DNA from: Lingula anatina
Lineage: Eukaryota; Brachiopoda; Lingulata; Lingulida; Lingulidae
Assembly: GCF_001039355.2 (NCBI RefSeq)
Contig: NW_019776090.1
Coordinates: 18,705-82,704, forward strand
Direction: 5' to 3'
DNA: 64,000 bases
The notes under the pieces are model-generated. The model did no database searches. It saw only the letters and a list, made by a program, of their open reading frames with translations, and had not been told where the DNA came from. Shown here piece by piece: positions 35,751-46,613 of this stretch. The translations under genes and the position numbers were made by a program. Each line of letters opens with the position of its first letter. The first letter of the stretch is position 1.

Positions 35751-36099
35751 GTACAGACACAGATGTGTCTGTACATATAGCCATCATCTGCGTCTGTCGT
35801 CGTCGCCGTCGTCGCTGTCGTCGCCGTCGTCGCCGTCGCCGTGCACTTTTACCGATAACACGATAAGTGGAAAACCATTTTACCTTTTGACTTGAAACTT
35901 GCAGAACTGATGAATATTCATAATACGCAGGTCAAGTTCGAAAATCAGCATGATCGGGTCACTTTTAGGGAATTTATGCTGTTTTTTCACTTTTTTCAGC
36001 ATATATGCAGCACCGATAACACGATAAGTGGAAAACCATTTTACCTTTTGACTTGAAACTTACAGAACTGATGAATATTCATAATACGCAGGTCAAGTT
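35751..36099. repeat. Repeat element start: hairpin, CGT/CGC triplets, then a 161-bp tandem unit running into a gap
   Basis: GTACAGACAC and GTGTCTGTAC form a perfect short hairpin at 35751-35774. They are followed by a CGTCGT/CGCCGT triplet run (about 35797-35840) and then a unit beginning ACCGATAACACGATAAG at 35851 and again at 36012. The second unit enters the N run, so copy number is unknown. Confidence 0.8.
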
Positions 36100-36636
36100 N
36101 NNNNNNNNNNNNNNNNNNNNNNNNNNNNNNNNNNNNNNNNNNNNNNNNNNNNNNNNNNNNNNNNNNNNNNNNNNNNNNNNNNNNNNNNNNNNNNNNNNNN
36201 NNNNNNNNNNNNNNNNNNNNNNNNNNNNNNNNNNNNNNNNNNNNNNNNNNNNNNNNNNNNNNNNNNNNNNNNNNNNNNNNNNNNNNNNNNNNNNNNNNNN
36301 NNNNNNNNNNNNNNNNNNNNNNNNNNNNNNNNNNNNNNNNNNNNNNNNNNNNNNNNNNNNNNNNNNNNNNNNNNNNNNNNNNNNNNNNNNNNNNNNNNNN
36401 NNNNNNNNNNNNNNNNNNNNNNNNNNNNNNNNNNNNNNNNNNNNNNNNNNNNNNNNNNNNNNNNNNNNNNNNNNNNNNNNNNNNNNNNNNNNNNNNNNNN
36501 NNNNNNNNNNNNNNNNNNNNNNNNNNNNNNNNNNNNNNNNNNNNNNNNNNNNNNNNNNNNNNNNNNNNNNNNNNNNNNNNNNNNNNNNNNNNNNNNNNNN
36601 NNNNNNNNNNNNNNNNNNNNNNNNNNNNNNNNNNNN
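36100..36636. other. Assembly gap (537 N)
   Basis: Unresolved bases, flanked on the left by a tandem repeat and on the right by an A run, so probably a collapsed repeat. Confidence 1.
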
Positions 36637-36835
36637 AAAAAAAAAGTGTTGTTCTTAGTTTTTTATTTATTATTGCTATGTTGTAAACTATGTATATTTT
36701 AACTACTTAAATTAGCAGCATTTTTCCTTTTATGCAGTGACAAAATAAAGACATTGAAAATGCTATTTGTCTCAACTTTTATTTAATGTTAAATCAAGAT
36801 ATAATCAATGCTAAATCAACATATAATCAACGTTA

Positions 36836-37068
36836 ATTGAGATTTCTAATGTTGAAACAACGTTGAATTGCCAACATTGATTCAACGTTGAATTGCCAAC
36901 GTTGATTCAACGTTGACTTTTCAACGTTGATTCAACGTTGACTTCTCAACGTTGATTCAACGTTGACTTTTCAACGTTGACACAAACTTCCGTTTTCAAA
37001 CATAAATTCAACGTTGATTCAACGTTGAGACTCAACGTTGATTCAACGTTGAATCAACGTTGTGTGCC
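36836..37068. repeat. CAACGTTGATT palindromic satellite
   Basis: More than a dozen close copies of CAACGTTGATT/TCAACGTTGA, each centred on the self-complementary AACGTT, end at TGTGTGCCTGCTGGGTT. The sequence just before (36790-36835) is a decayed version. It looks like the subterminal repeat array of a DNA transposon, but no transposase is present. Confidence 0.8.
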
Positions 37069-37340
37069 TGCTGGGTTATTTACCGTGGGTTAAAATCAGA
37101 TATTTCAATTATTTCAGGTACCGCACAGCTTTCATATGCCAGTTTTCTCCTCCTTCTGGTTTTGGCGCTCATTGTGACAAAAGACATGGTGCTATGAACT
37201 ATGGGATATCACGTTTCTATATAGACATGCAGCACGGAGCAGTGACGTTCGTTCGAGTGCGGAAATGTGGCGAACATTAAACTTGAATAATAGCGTGACG
37301 ATCATTTGTTACATTCTACAGTAATATATTGTTACATAGC
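37069..37340. other. Unassigned stretch between satellite and repeat R1
   Basis: A short + strand reading frame (37062-37280) is open but resembles nothing I know, has no splice support and lies beside repeats; I do not call it a gene. Confidence 0.4.
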
Positions 37341-39955
37341 TTGTAAAAAACACGCAATTTTAATATTTATTTTCAAAATAAGAGTTTATGTATGAAATAA
37401 AATAATCACTACGCTATCTTATGTTGTCTTTCTTTTACAAACCATTTCTCTTCAGAGCTGTGAACGCACTCTCACATTTAGCGAATTGAACGGGATGGAG
37501 GTTGGGCGGGGCAGCATATGGGGTAAAGGTGGGTCTCATCTAACTATTCTGTCATTTTACTTTGACCAGTTTTTCTTTCACAAATATATATAGAGTTTTT
37601 AAAAATTCAGGTGTACAGGACGTTCCTGTCTGAGCGCTTAAAAATACAGCCTTAAATGGCGCATGCGCAGCACTACTTATCACAACAAATCGATAGCCTC
37701 CTGCGCAACCAGTGTCTTAGCCAGGAGAAATTAATTCAACTCCAATTCATTAATCCAAACTCGTTGAAATATATTTTATGAAGAGTTGCTTTCAGACACA
37801 TACTGGTGCCCGTTATTCCACACTCACGTACCCCACGCCTTGGTTTATGTCCCAGTGTCAAGTACAGCAGCAACCACACTAAGGTTCTATTGTCAAAACG
37901 CGTAATGTCAATACCGCTGCATGCCTTTCATTCAAACGATTCAATTGAATAAGTTCACTCTGGGTCAACCTAGCAATACCGTGTTATTATGAGGCAAACA
38001 TCGATCGAAATCAGCAAAGTTTGATAACTGAAATGCTAGTAATGAACAGATAAGTGTTTATGACATACTGTAATATCTTGGTGCTAAGGTAGAGATAACA
38101 CATATTACTGGATCAAAGGAATCTCTTTTTGAAATATACACGGAGGGTGCGAAACTAAAAAATATTTTATGACGCAGCACTTTTTATGTCAACAAAAACA
38201 CCTGACGATTTTCGACGGGCGCCATCTTATACACCTAACCTGGGCAAAATTTTGACGGAATTCAAGGACAAACGTCATTTTCAAGACTTAATGGAAAATA
38301 TGACTTGACTTAAGCATGTGAACTGTACTTGGAAGCCTGCAAACTTTGGTTTTATCTGCGGAGTGGAGACGAACTTGCCTTGATGAAGTTTTTTTCGAGA
38401 ATTGGGTATGAAATCGGCAGCTGAACGCTTGCATTTTTAAAGGTACAGTATGAGGCTTTTACCTCATATCTAAGATGAGACTTACCAATGCATTGATATA
38501 TAATTATTTTCAAAGATAACCCATTTTTTCATCTAAAAAAACACTGTAAGTTTCAATTTATTTGAAGCCAACGTAGAAAAGTAGGTCCTACATATACTCA
38601 GTACCTTGGCTCAAAAAATTGAGATTCTTTTCTAGTAATCTTTTCCCACCTTTCATACTGTCTGTAAGTAAATTATTTATGTTGTAATAATCATAACTCT
38701 TTTGCATCTCCGACCAAACAGAACAAGACAACACGGTTTTGAGATTTATAACTGGTCTGCGGCAGGTCGTTTTATTATGATGCTGAAATGATGCTTCATT
38801 GGTTATTTAGGGTTATCTAGTGTTATATACATTTTAAACCAAAAAATGGGACTGCAACAAAAAGACTGCTCTACAGAAATGTAATTCCTTTTTCTTTCTC
38901 TCGGGTTCTTAAATGGTTCGCATCTACGACACCCATAATTTTGTAGTCAAAGGAAATTTCAATAGAGCAAACCCCCCTCTAGAGCGAATTGGTTTGAATG
39001 CCTCTGAAGCTTGCCTCTGACTCATCAAGATATGACGTCAGTGTGAATTGCTCCTTGGCAATACTTCGTCTTCTTAACTTAAATTGTGCGATCAAATGCA
39101 ATATCACATGCAATAGAAACCTTGGAAAAATATGATTCAATGATTTAAATATCACGGGGATTTGCATTCAGTGTAATAAGAAATAAAAAAATTACACCAC
39201 TTCAGCGTGTTGTAACAAGAGGGATTCTTTTCTCTTGTGATTATTCTCTCCATAGCTGTGTCTGTTTCTGAATATGTCCAGCTTTGTCTTAACCCAAAAC
39301 AACACGATTTTTTGCTTTATTTAGTACAACGTGGCAAGACTAATTTGAAATGGTAAATGAGATGGAGACATCTTACACAAAATGAACTTTTCATATACCA
39401 CTACTACTGACACTAATAAAGCAATAATAAAAAATAATAGTACACGAAAGATCTGTTTTAGTCCTTCATTTGAAAACACCAAGGACAAAGCATAAAGTAA
39501 TTTGTCTTCAGTCAGTAGCTTATAATGACAAGTGATGGTACCTTCAATATTTCGATGTCTTTAGAGCATTCTCATTAGGGAATGGGGCCTGCAGGTGAAT
39601 AACCTTATCCAGAAGTTTATTATCCCCCCCTACTGTCTTAATAAAAGGATAGTAAAGGTTCGGGAGGATGGCCACATCATTTCTGTTGAGTCTAGTCCCT
39701 GTCTTCTTGATGTGTATGGCTTCCAGGCTTTCTGTTGTGTTTTCACTGTCAATACCTTGGTTTTGTCAATAATCTGATTTTTTGCTGATTATTTCCTATG
39801 TTGGTTCATCATTAACTTGTCTTTTTTGTTGACTGGTTTTTTGATGTTCTGCTAACTCTCAGCCACTGAGTCTCACAGACATGTATGTTTATCTCACCAC
39901 ATCTTTCACATTCCACTAAATAGACTACCCCACATTTTTCGTTGCAGCATTAAGC
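37340..39955. repeat. Dispersed repeat R, copy 1
   Basis: Aligns by eye along about 2.5 kb with 41740-44275, for example ACAAACCATTTCTCTT, CAACCTAGCAATACCGTG, ACTGGATCAAAGGAATC, TTCGACGGGCGCCAT and GGGGCCTGCAGGTGAATAA occur in the same order in both. Parts recur downstream at 58.2-64 kb. It has small insertions or deletions and stops in all frames over most of its length. Confidence 0.85.
39560..39955 (-). pseudogene. Decayed GIY-YIG (Penelope-like) endonuclease remnant in R copy 1
   Basis: Read on the minus strand, 39955-39840 gives CNEKCGVVYLVECERCG and then VCETQWLR, which resembles the CxxxxVVYLIxCxxCGxxYVGET start of GIY-YIG endonucleases in Penelope-like elements. Further on, ESLEAIHIKKTGTRLN resembles the end of that domain. 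Stops and frameshifts separate the blocks. No reverse transcriptase is visible beside it. The assignment rests on motif memory only. Confidence 0.5.
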
Positions 39956-40840
39956 CAGGGTCACACTGCGCTTGCAACCTTTTGGCAACCTCTTTACAAC
40001 CTCAGTCGCAAGGAGGTTGCCATAGGTTTTAAAGTGGTCGCATAAGGTTGCTAACAGGTCGAGTTGTTGCAACCGGTCGCCGACCTTTTTGCAACCGGTG
40101 ACAGTTACAAGTCGCAAAGGGGTTTTTTGTTCAGTGTGACCGTAACTGCACAGGCCTTGCGACCTCAAAGAGACCAAGTATTTGACCAAGAAATATTAAA
40201 GTGTATAATGAGATTAATAAGGATCAAAACGTGTGCAAGTTTATGTTTTTATTACAGTACTGGTTTCGCTAGGTGAGGGTGTAGGCTTTACAAAAGTTCA
40301 CAAAAAATTGTTGGCTCTATTTTTTAGGAAGGAAATGCAAAGTTCCTGATTTCAAGTCGAAGTTCTTTCATCAAATGTTTTTTTTACTCGTTTTACTTCT
40401 TAGGTAAACAAAGTCAATGATTATAGCACTCCCGTCTTTTTGAAAAGGAGTCGTTTTACTAGAAAATTTTTGACTTTTGAGAGGGGAATTCATGGGAAAG
40501 CAGCTACTGTCACAAGTTGGCAACATATATATTCTGTGCGACCTTGCTGCTACCAGTTGACAAGCGATTGCCACAGTACTGCAACCGGTCATCGGGCACC
40601 AAGTGGTTGCAGACAGGTTGTGTATCGGTCGCCAAACAATGTGCGACTGGTTATTTATAACTTGAAGACGGTCTATAAGAGGTTGCAGATACCATACTGC
40701 AACCGGTTTGCGACTGCTTGCCGATCAAAATTGGCCACAGCTTCTTAATTAGCTTGCAAAGTGATCGCAAGCGACCGCCAGATTTTGTGGTTGCATAAAG
40801 GTTGCAAAAAGGTCGCAAGCGCAGTGTGACCCAGCCTTTA
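39951..40840. mobile_element. 0.9-kb foldback/MITE-like element (GCCAGGGTCACACTGCGC ends)
   Basis: The left end GCCAGGGTCACACTGCGCTT is matched in inverse by AAGCGCAGTGTGACCC at the right end. The interior is full of GGTTGC/GGTCGC motifs on both strands, extending the inverted structure. The core (about 40180-40430) has no repeat of this type. There is no long open reading frame, so it is non-autonomous. It sits at the end of repeat R copy 1. The boundary is good to a few bases; no clean target duplication was seen. Confidence 0.75.
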
Positions 40841-41740
40841 TGTAATGGTGCACGTGCTTAACTAACCAGAAAATCATAAATTATGTGCAAACATCACGTT
40901 AAAATTACCAAAAAATGTCCCAAACTGTCACCCAACTGTCTCTTACCAATTTAGGGACCCGCCATTTTGAAAAAGTCCGATGAAAAGTTGTCTATTTGAA
41001 ACAATGGTTATCATCTAAAGGGTTGATTCATGTAATACCACAATGATGTAATGTAATGGCGCACGTGCTTAAAGGGACAAAAAATAGGATTAAAAACGCC
41101 TTTTTAGTGCATGGATTGCTTCTTTTTTAACTTATCTGAGAACAATTGCTATGGGTAAAGCATAAAATGGCAGGTAAATGGCCTTAATCAATATCGAAAA
41201 AAAGAATCATATTCACCGTCCACTTTCGAACCCCGGGCGTCAGCCATCTTGACACAGTTTGAAATAACGCGGCTTCTCGACTCAGATACGAGATGTAAAC
41301 AATGCANGCTGAATCGGCCTCAGATCTACGAGCTAACACTGGTTTCTGCACAGGCAAATTTGACTGACAGACACCGTCTGCACATAAAACGATGCTCAAA
41401 GCATACTATCAAGTCTCACTCACCTTTATATCGCTCGGCTTGGCGTTTTTCTAAGTGTAACTTCCAAATTTTCGCATTAAAAATGAATAAATCAAGAAGT
41501 AGGCGCACTAGTTCATCTTCTCCGTCTTGAGCCACGCGAGGGATTAGACCAGTTACGAGGATCCAATTTCAAAGGACGCCGCTTTGAAAAGAACGCTGCG
41601 ATCTGATTGGACGAGAGAGATAATTGATGTCCCGTTTCTACTCCTTCTCTTATAACTTCTTGGAAAAATACAGTGTAAATGAGTGACTACTATATATACA
41701 GATTTGTTCCTTTTTTTCTTTTAAAAAACTAAAAACTTTT
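40841..41740. other. Unassigned intergenic stretch
   Basis: TGTAATGG(T/C)GCACGTGCTTAA occurs twice (near 40841 and 41048), a short direct repeat. A GC-richer part (41210-41620) holds overlapping open frames on both strands and an N at 41306; none has recognisable similarity or splice evidence. Confidence 0.5.
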
Positions 41741-44275
41741 AAGTTAAAACACGTAATTAATAAATGTTTATTTTTTAAATCAGAGTTCATGTAGGAAATT
41801 AATGAATTACTACACTACCTCATGCTGTCCTTCTTTTACAAACCATTTCTCTTAAGCTCTCTGACCCGACACTCACTGATACAAATTGAACTGGACGAAG
41901 GTTAGGGAGGGGAGTATGTGGGGTAAAGGTGGGGTCTCATCTCATTATTCTCTCATTTAACTTTGATCAGGTTTTCTTTAACAATTATAATAAATTTAAA
42001 ACATTAAGTTGTGACGTTCCTGCCTGAGCGCTCAGGAATACAGCCCTAAATGCCACAAGCACAGCACTACTTATCACAACAAAATTATACCTTCCTGAGA
42101 AACCAGTATCTTAGCCAGGAGAAATTAATTTACTTTAATTCATTAAATTCAAACTCGTTGAAATATATTTTATGAGGCATTGATACCCGCTATTCCACAC
42201 TCAATCTGTGTCGAATACAGCAGCAACCACACAAAGGTTCTATTGTCAAAACACGTAATGTCAATACCGCTGCATGCCTTTCATTCAAGCGATTCAATTG
42301 ACTAAGTTCACTTTGGGTCAACCTAGCAATACCGTGTTATTATAAGGCAAATATCGCTCGAAATATCGCTCGAAATCACGAAAGTTCGATAACTGATATG
42401 TTAGTAATGAACAGATAAGTGTATATGACACAAGAGCTTGATGCTAAGATAGAAATAGCGCATATTACTGGATCAAAGGAATCGATTTTGGAAATATACA
42501 CGGAGGGTGCGAAACCGAAAATATTTTATGACGCAGCATTTTTTATGTCAACAACATCACCTGACAACTTTCGACGGGCGCCATTTTATTCACCTTCCCA
42601 GGGCAAGCTCTTCACGGAATTCAAGGACAAACGTCATTTTCAAGACTTAATGTAAAATAGGACTTGAGTTTAGCACGTGAACTGTACTTGGAAACCTGCA
42701 AAAGTTGGTTTTATCTGCGGAATAGAGACGAATTTGACTTGATGAATATTTTTCGAGAATTGGGTGTGAAATCGGCCGCTGAACGTTTGAAGTTTTAAAG
42801 GTACACTATGAGGCTTATACCTTATATCTAAGATGACCTACTAATGCATCTATATATTACTATTTTTTTCAAAACAAACATTGTAAACATTGTAAGTTTA
42901 TTTGAAGCCAATGTAGAAAAGTAGGTCCTACATATACTCAGTACCTTGGCTCAAAAAATTAAGATCCTTTTCTAGTAATCTTTTCCCACCTTTTATACTA
43001 TTTGTAAGTAAATTATTTATGTTGTAATAATTATAACTCTTTTGCATCTCCGACCCAACAGAACTAGACAACACGTTTTTTAGATTTATAACTGGTTTGA
43101 GGCAGGTCATTTTATTATGATCCTGAAATGATGCCTCATTGGTTATTTAGGGTTATCTAGTGTTATATACATTTTAAACCAAAAATGGGACTGCAACAAA
43201 AAGACTGCTCTACAGAAATGTAATTCCTTTTTCTTTCTCTCAGGTTCTTAAATGGTTCGCATCTACGACACCCATAATTTCGTAGTCAAAGGAAGTTTCA
43301 ATAGAGCAAACCCCCCTCTAGAGCGAATTGGTTTGAATGCCTCTGACTCATCAAGATATGACGTCAGTGTGAATTGCTCCTTGGCAATACTTAGTCTTCT
43401 TAACTTAAATTGTGCGATCAAATGCAATATCACATGCAATAGAAACCTTGGAAAAATATGATTCAATGATTTAAATATCACGGGAATTTGCATTCACTGT
43501 ATAAGAAATAAAAAATCACACCACTTCAGCGTGTTGTAACAAGATGAATTCTCTAACCCTTGTGATTATTATCTCCTTAGCTGTGTCTGTTTCCGATTAT
43601 GTCCAGCTGTCTTAACCCGAAACAACACGAACTTTTGCTTTATTTAGTACAACGTGGTAAGTCTAATTTGAAATGGTAAATGAGATGGAGACATCTTACA
43701 CAAAATAAACTTTTCATACACCACTACTACTGACACTAATAAAGCAATGATAAAAAATAATAGTACACGATGGATCTGTTTTAGTCCTTCATTTGAAAAC
43801 ACCAAGGACAAAGCATAAAGTAATTTGTCTTCAGTCAGTAGCTTATAATTACAAGTGATGTTACCTGCAATATTTCGATGTCTTTAGAGCATTTCCATTA
43901 GGGAATGGGGCCTGCAGGTGAATAACCTCTATCATGGAGTTCCTTATCCCCCACCTACTGTCTTAATAAAAGGATAGTATAGGTCCGGGAGGATGGCCAC
44001 ATCATTTCTGTTGAGTCTGGTCCCCGTCTTCTTGATGTGTATGGCTTCCAGGCTTTCTGTTGTATTTTCACTGTCAATACAGTGTCAATCTGATTTTTTT
44101 GCAGATTATTTCCGATGTTGGTTCATCATTAACTTGTCTCTTTTGTTGATTGATTTTTAATGTTCTGCTATCTCTCAGCCTCTGAGTTCCACACACACGT
44201 ATGTTTATCTCCCCTTATCCTTCACACTCCACGTAATAGACTACCCCACATTTTTCGTTGCAGTATTAGGTGTCT
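41740..44275. repeat. Dispersed repeat R, copy 2
   Basis: Diverged duplicate of 37340-39955. One segment (42419-42655) keeps an open + strand frame ending TEFKDKRHFQDLM, where copy 1 has frameshifts; this may be a trace of an old coding exon or chance. The minus-strand endonuclease-like remnant recurs at about 43900-44270, with more frameshifts (CNEKCGVVYYVECEG). Confidence 0.85.
43900..44275 (-). pseudogene. Second decayed GIY-YIG-like endonuclease remnant
   Basis: Same position in repeat R copy 2 as the remnant in copy 1. On the minus strand, CNEKCGVVYYVECEG and, in another frame, ESLEAIHIKKTGTRLNRNDV are still readable. Several frameshifts and stops. Confidence 0.45.
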
Positions 44276-45029
44276 TTGGGACTACGACTGACACGACATG
44301 CCTTGTTATTCATGCTGGTGTTGTACTTTAGACACTCCCGATGGAGGATAACACAATACACTGTTCTTTTTAATTAAATATTTTTCTTCATTGTCACGTG
44401 CATTCGGTTGGTTACTTCTCTGTTTTTGTCCCTTGTCCATCTCCCTACCTTCTCTTAGTGCCCATTACGTATATATATCCACAGTTTCCCAGAGCTCTTT
44501 CTACTTTCTCTCTTTCAATCGCCTTGGTGTTTTTTTTTCTTCACCAAGGTCTCACCTTTAGATTATCGTCCTTACAATCCCCATTTTTTGATAAGCAGGG
44601 TGGTGTGACTCTCAATATAGGTATTGGTCTGTGTTGGTGGGTTTACGATTTATGTCAGCTATGAAAATGTTTGAGGTAATATTACTTGTCAATATTGGCT
44701 GTAAAATGAAGAATTTTTACTTTATTCTCATAATATAACACAAGTGATTAAATTCTTCTCTGACAAAGAACAATTCATTGACACGATCGAGATGCATTAA
44801 TTTGCGTTTTCTATTTTTTCCTGATAACAAATGTCAATTTTACAATTAATTAGACCATATTCTTTAGACTTGATTCCTTGCCCTGTTATGCCAGATACAA
44901 CTGCGGTTAAACATATTACCACTTTTTTTGTGGTTCGGAACTTATCTGAGTATTGTAGTATTTTCTATAACTGCTCTATTTTATTTAAAAAAACTGAAAT
45001 AATTTAATCCAATTTGTAGAAACTCGCTC

Positions 45030-45440
45030 AGATGGGGATCAACTAACCAATCTAAGCTCCCATGCAGCATTTTGTTTTCTCACCTGAATCACGTGCACAA
45101 AACATCAGCCTGTGTTGAGCACGTTAGCAGCCACACAAAAGGTATTTCAAAGCGCATAATCTCAATACCGTTGTATGATTTTCCTGGTCGATAGAGCAAG
45201 TTCGCATTGGGTCACCTAACAATTGAATGCCATTGTTCTGTGAATATCGCTTAAAACTATAGAACTCAATATGAACGGTACTAACACTTGATAGCAAGGC
45301 TCTGGTGACTCGGATATATCAGTCAAAGGGAACAATATTGAGAATATCAGATGAAAAATTAACGCTGAAAAAATATTTTATGACGCAATGTCAACAACAT
45401 CATATGGCAGCCTTTGACAGAAAAGTGCCTTGGTATGAAT
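45030..45440. repeat. Strongly diverged partial copy of repeat R
   Basis: CAGCCACACAAAAGG, AATCTCAATACCGTTG, AGCAAGTTCGCATTGGGTCA and AAAAATATTTTATGACGCA keep the order seen in the other copies, with many changes. It lies just upstream of the NLR-like gene. Confidence 0.65.
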
Positions 45441-45938
45441 AATCGATGCATTAAAGGGTCTCAGAACAAAAAGAATTTTTCCACAGAACTGGACCTAGCA
45501 CTGATCTGAAAGCATTAAGGTCCAATAATGCATAAAAATGGAATATCCTTTTGGTGTAACGAATGTGGATTGCATTATCCTCAATATTTGCCTAAAATAT
45601 TTGCTTTAGCTCAGTTATTTTATAACCATTAAAAATAACGATGTTTCTTAACTTTTTTGGGCAAGTGTATACGAAGTGTACAAATGCACATGCTAATAAG
45701 AACTACATCGCTCTTTATTCTCATCATACGCCCTGCTCCTAAACGTTTACAGCCAGCGTTTATTCTGTTTCTGCATTCAGCAAGCCTGTGATTTTATGCC
45801 CCATTTATTTAGGACACGCGTCTTTGTTTCTCCCTTCTATTTTCATTTGCTGCATTCCATCTCTTCACATTAACATACTGGAAGTTTATTTGTTTAAAAA
45901 ATTGATGCACTGAATTTCCATTTTATATTCAATTTCAG

Positions 45939-46613
45939 AGAAGGCAGAGAAAGACATAGAAGTGACAGATACCAGTACCATGGCAACAGCAATAGAGTCA
46001 TACAACGGCTCCGACCAGGAGAATTTTTTCCGTTTGTGCATTTTAATTGTTGATCGTGCCCTGTCGGTCTTGCAACATGTTCTTCAGGAAGAGCTGACAA
46101 GAAAGTACCCCTATATATTTGACCCCAACACGGGGCTGTTATGTGGGGTGCTTGGTTATGGTAATATCAAGAAAAAACTGTATAGATTGTCAGTATTTAA
46201 TAAGCAGCAAAAAGACCAATTGTATCCTTCTGGGAATCCCTCCACATCAGTAACTGTTGGTGATTTGGACATCACACTGACTGTGTTTTTGTTGAGGAAC
46301 ATCACAACACTGAGGACTAAGTCCAAAGCATGGGACAACCCCTCTGACAGCGATACATCGAAAGAAGCCGAGATTGGTCGAGTTAAAAGATATCGAAATC
46401 ATAATTATGCACATTTAAAAGAGACAGCAATCAGCTTGGATGTTTTTCGAGAAAAATTCTCAGGTCTCAAGTCCAGTCTCCTGGCTCTCTCTGGCAGATA
46501 CAGTGGTGAGGAATACGACGCCATCTTGCGAGAACCTCTTGGCGCTGAGCATTATAAAGCTGCTATGAAAGAAGTGAAAGAGTGGATGATGGAGTATGGT
46601 GGTATGATCAAAG
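45939..46613 (+). CDS. NLR-like gene exon 1: DZIP3-type HEPN domain
   Basis: Helix-rich domain opening NFFRLCILIVDRALSVLQHV, then LYPS, a DLDITLTVFLLRNIT helix, KAWDNP, and the HEPN signature RYRNHNYAH; the Arg and His of R-x5-H are at about residues 139 and 145 from the ATG at 45980. The polar residue two before the His varies in the family; here the motif reads RNHNYAH. A C-terminal helix pair ends KEWMMEYGGMIKG. The domain is complete and looks intact. The R-x5-H motif is the metal-independent RNase signature of HEPN proteins, though many DZIP3-type copies are not shown to be active. Confidence 0.85.

Noticed and set aside
36053-36658. 201-codon frame across gap 1
   Set aside because: Almost all of it is N; an artefact.
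37062-37280. 72-codon frame with several Cys and Tyr
   Set aside because: Begins inside the satellite, lacks splice or family support.
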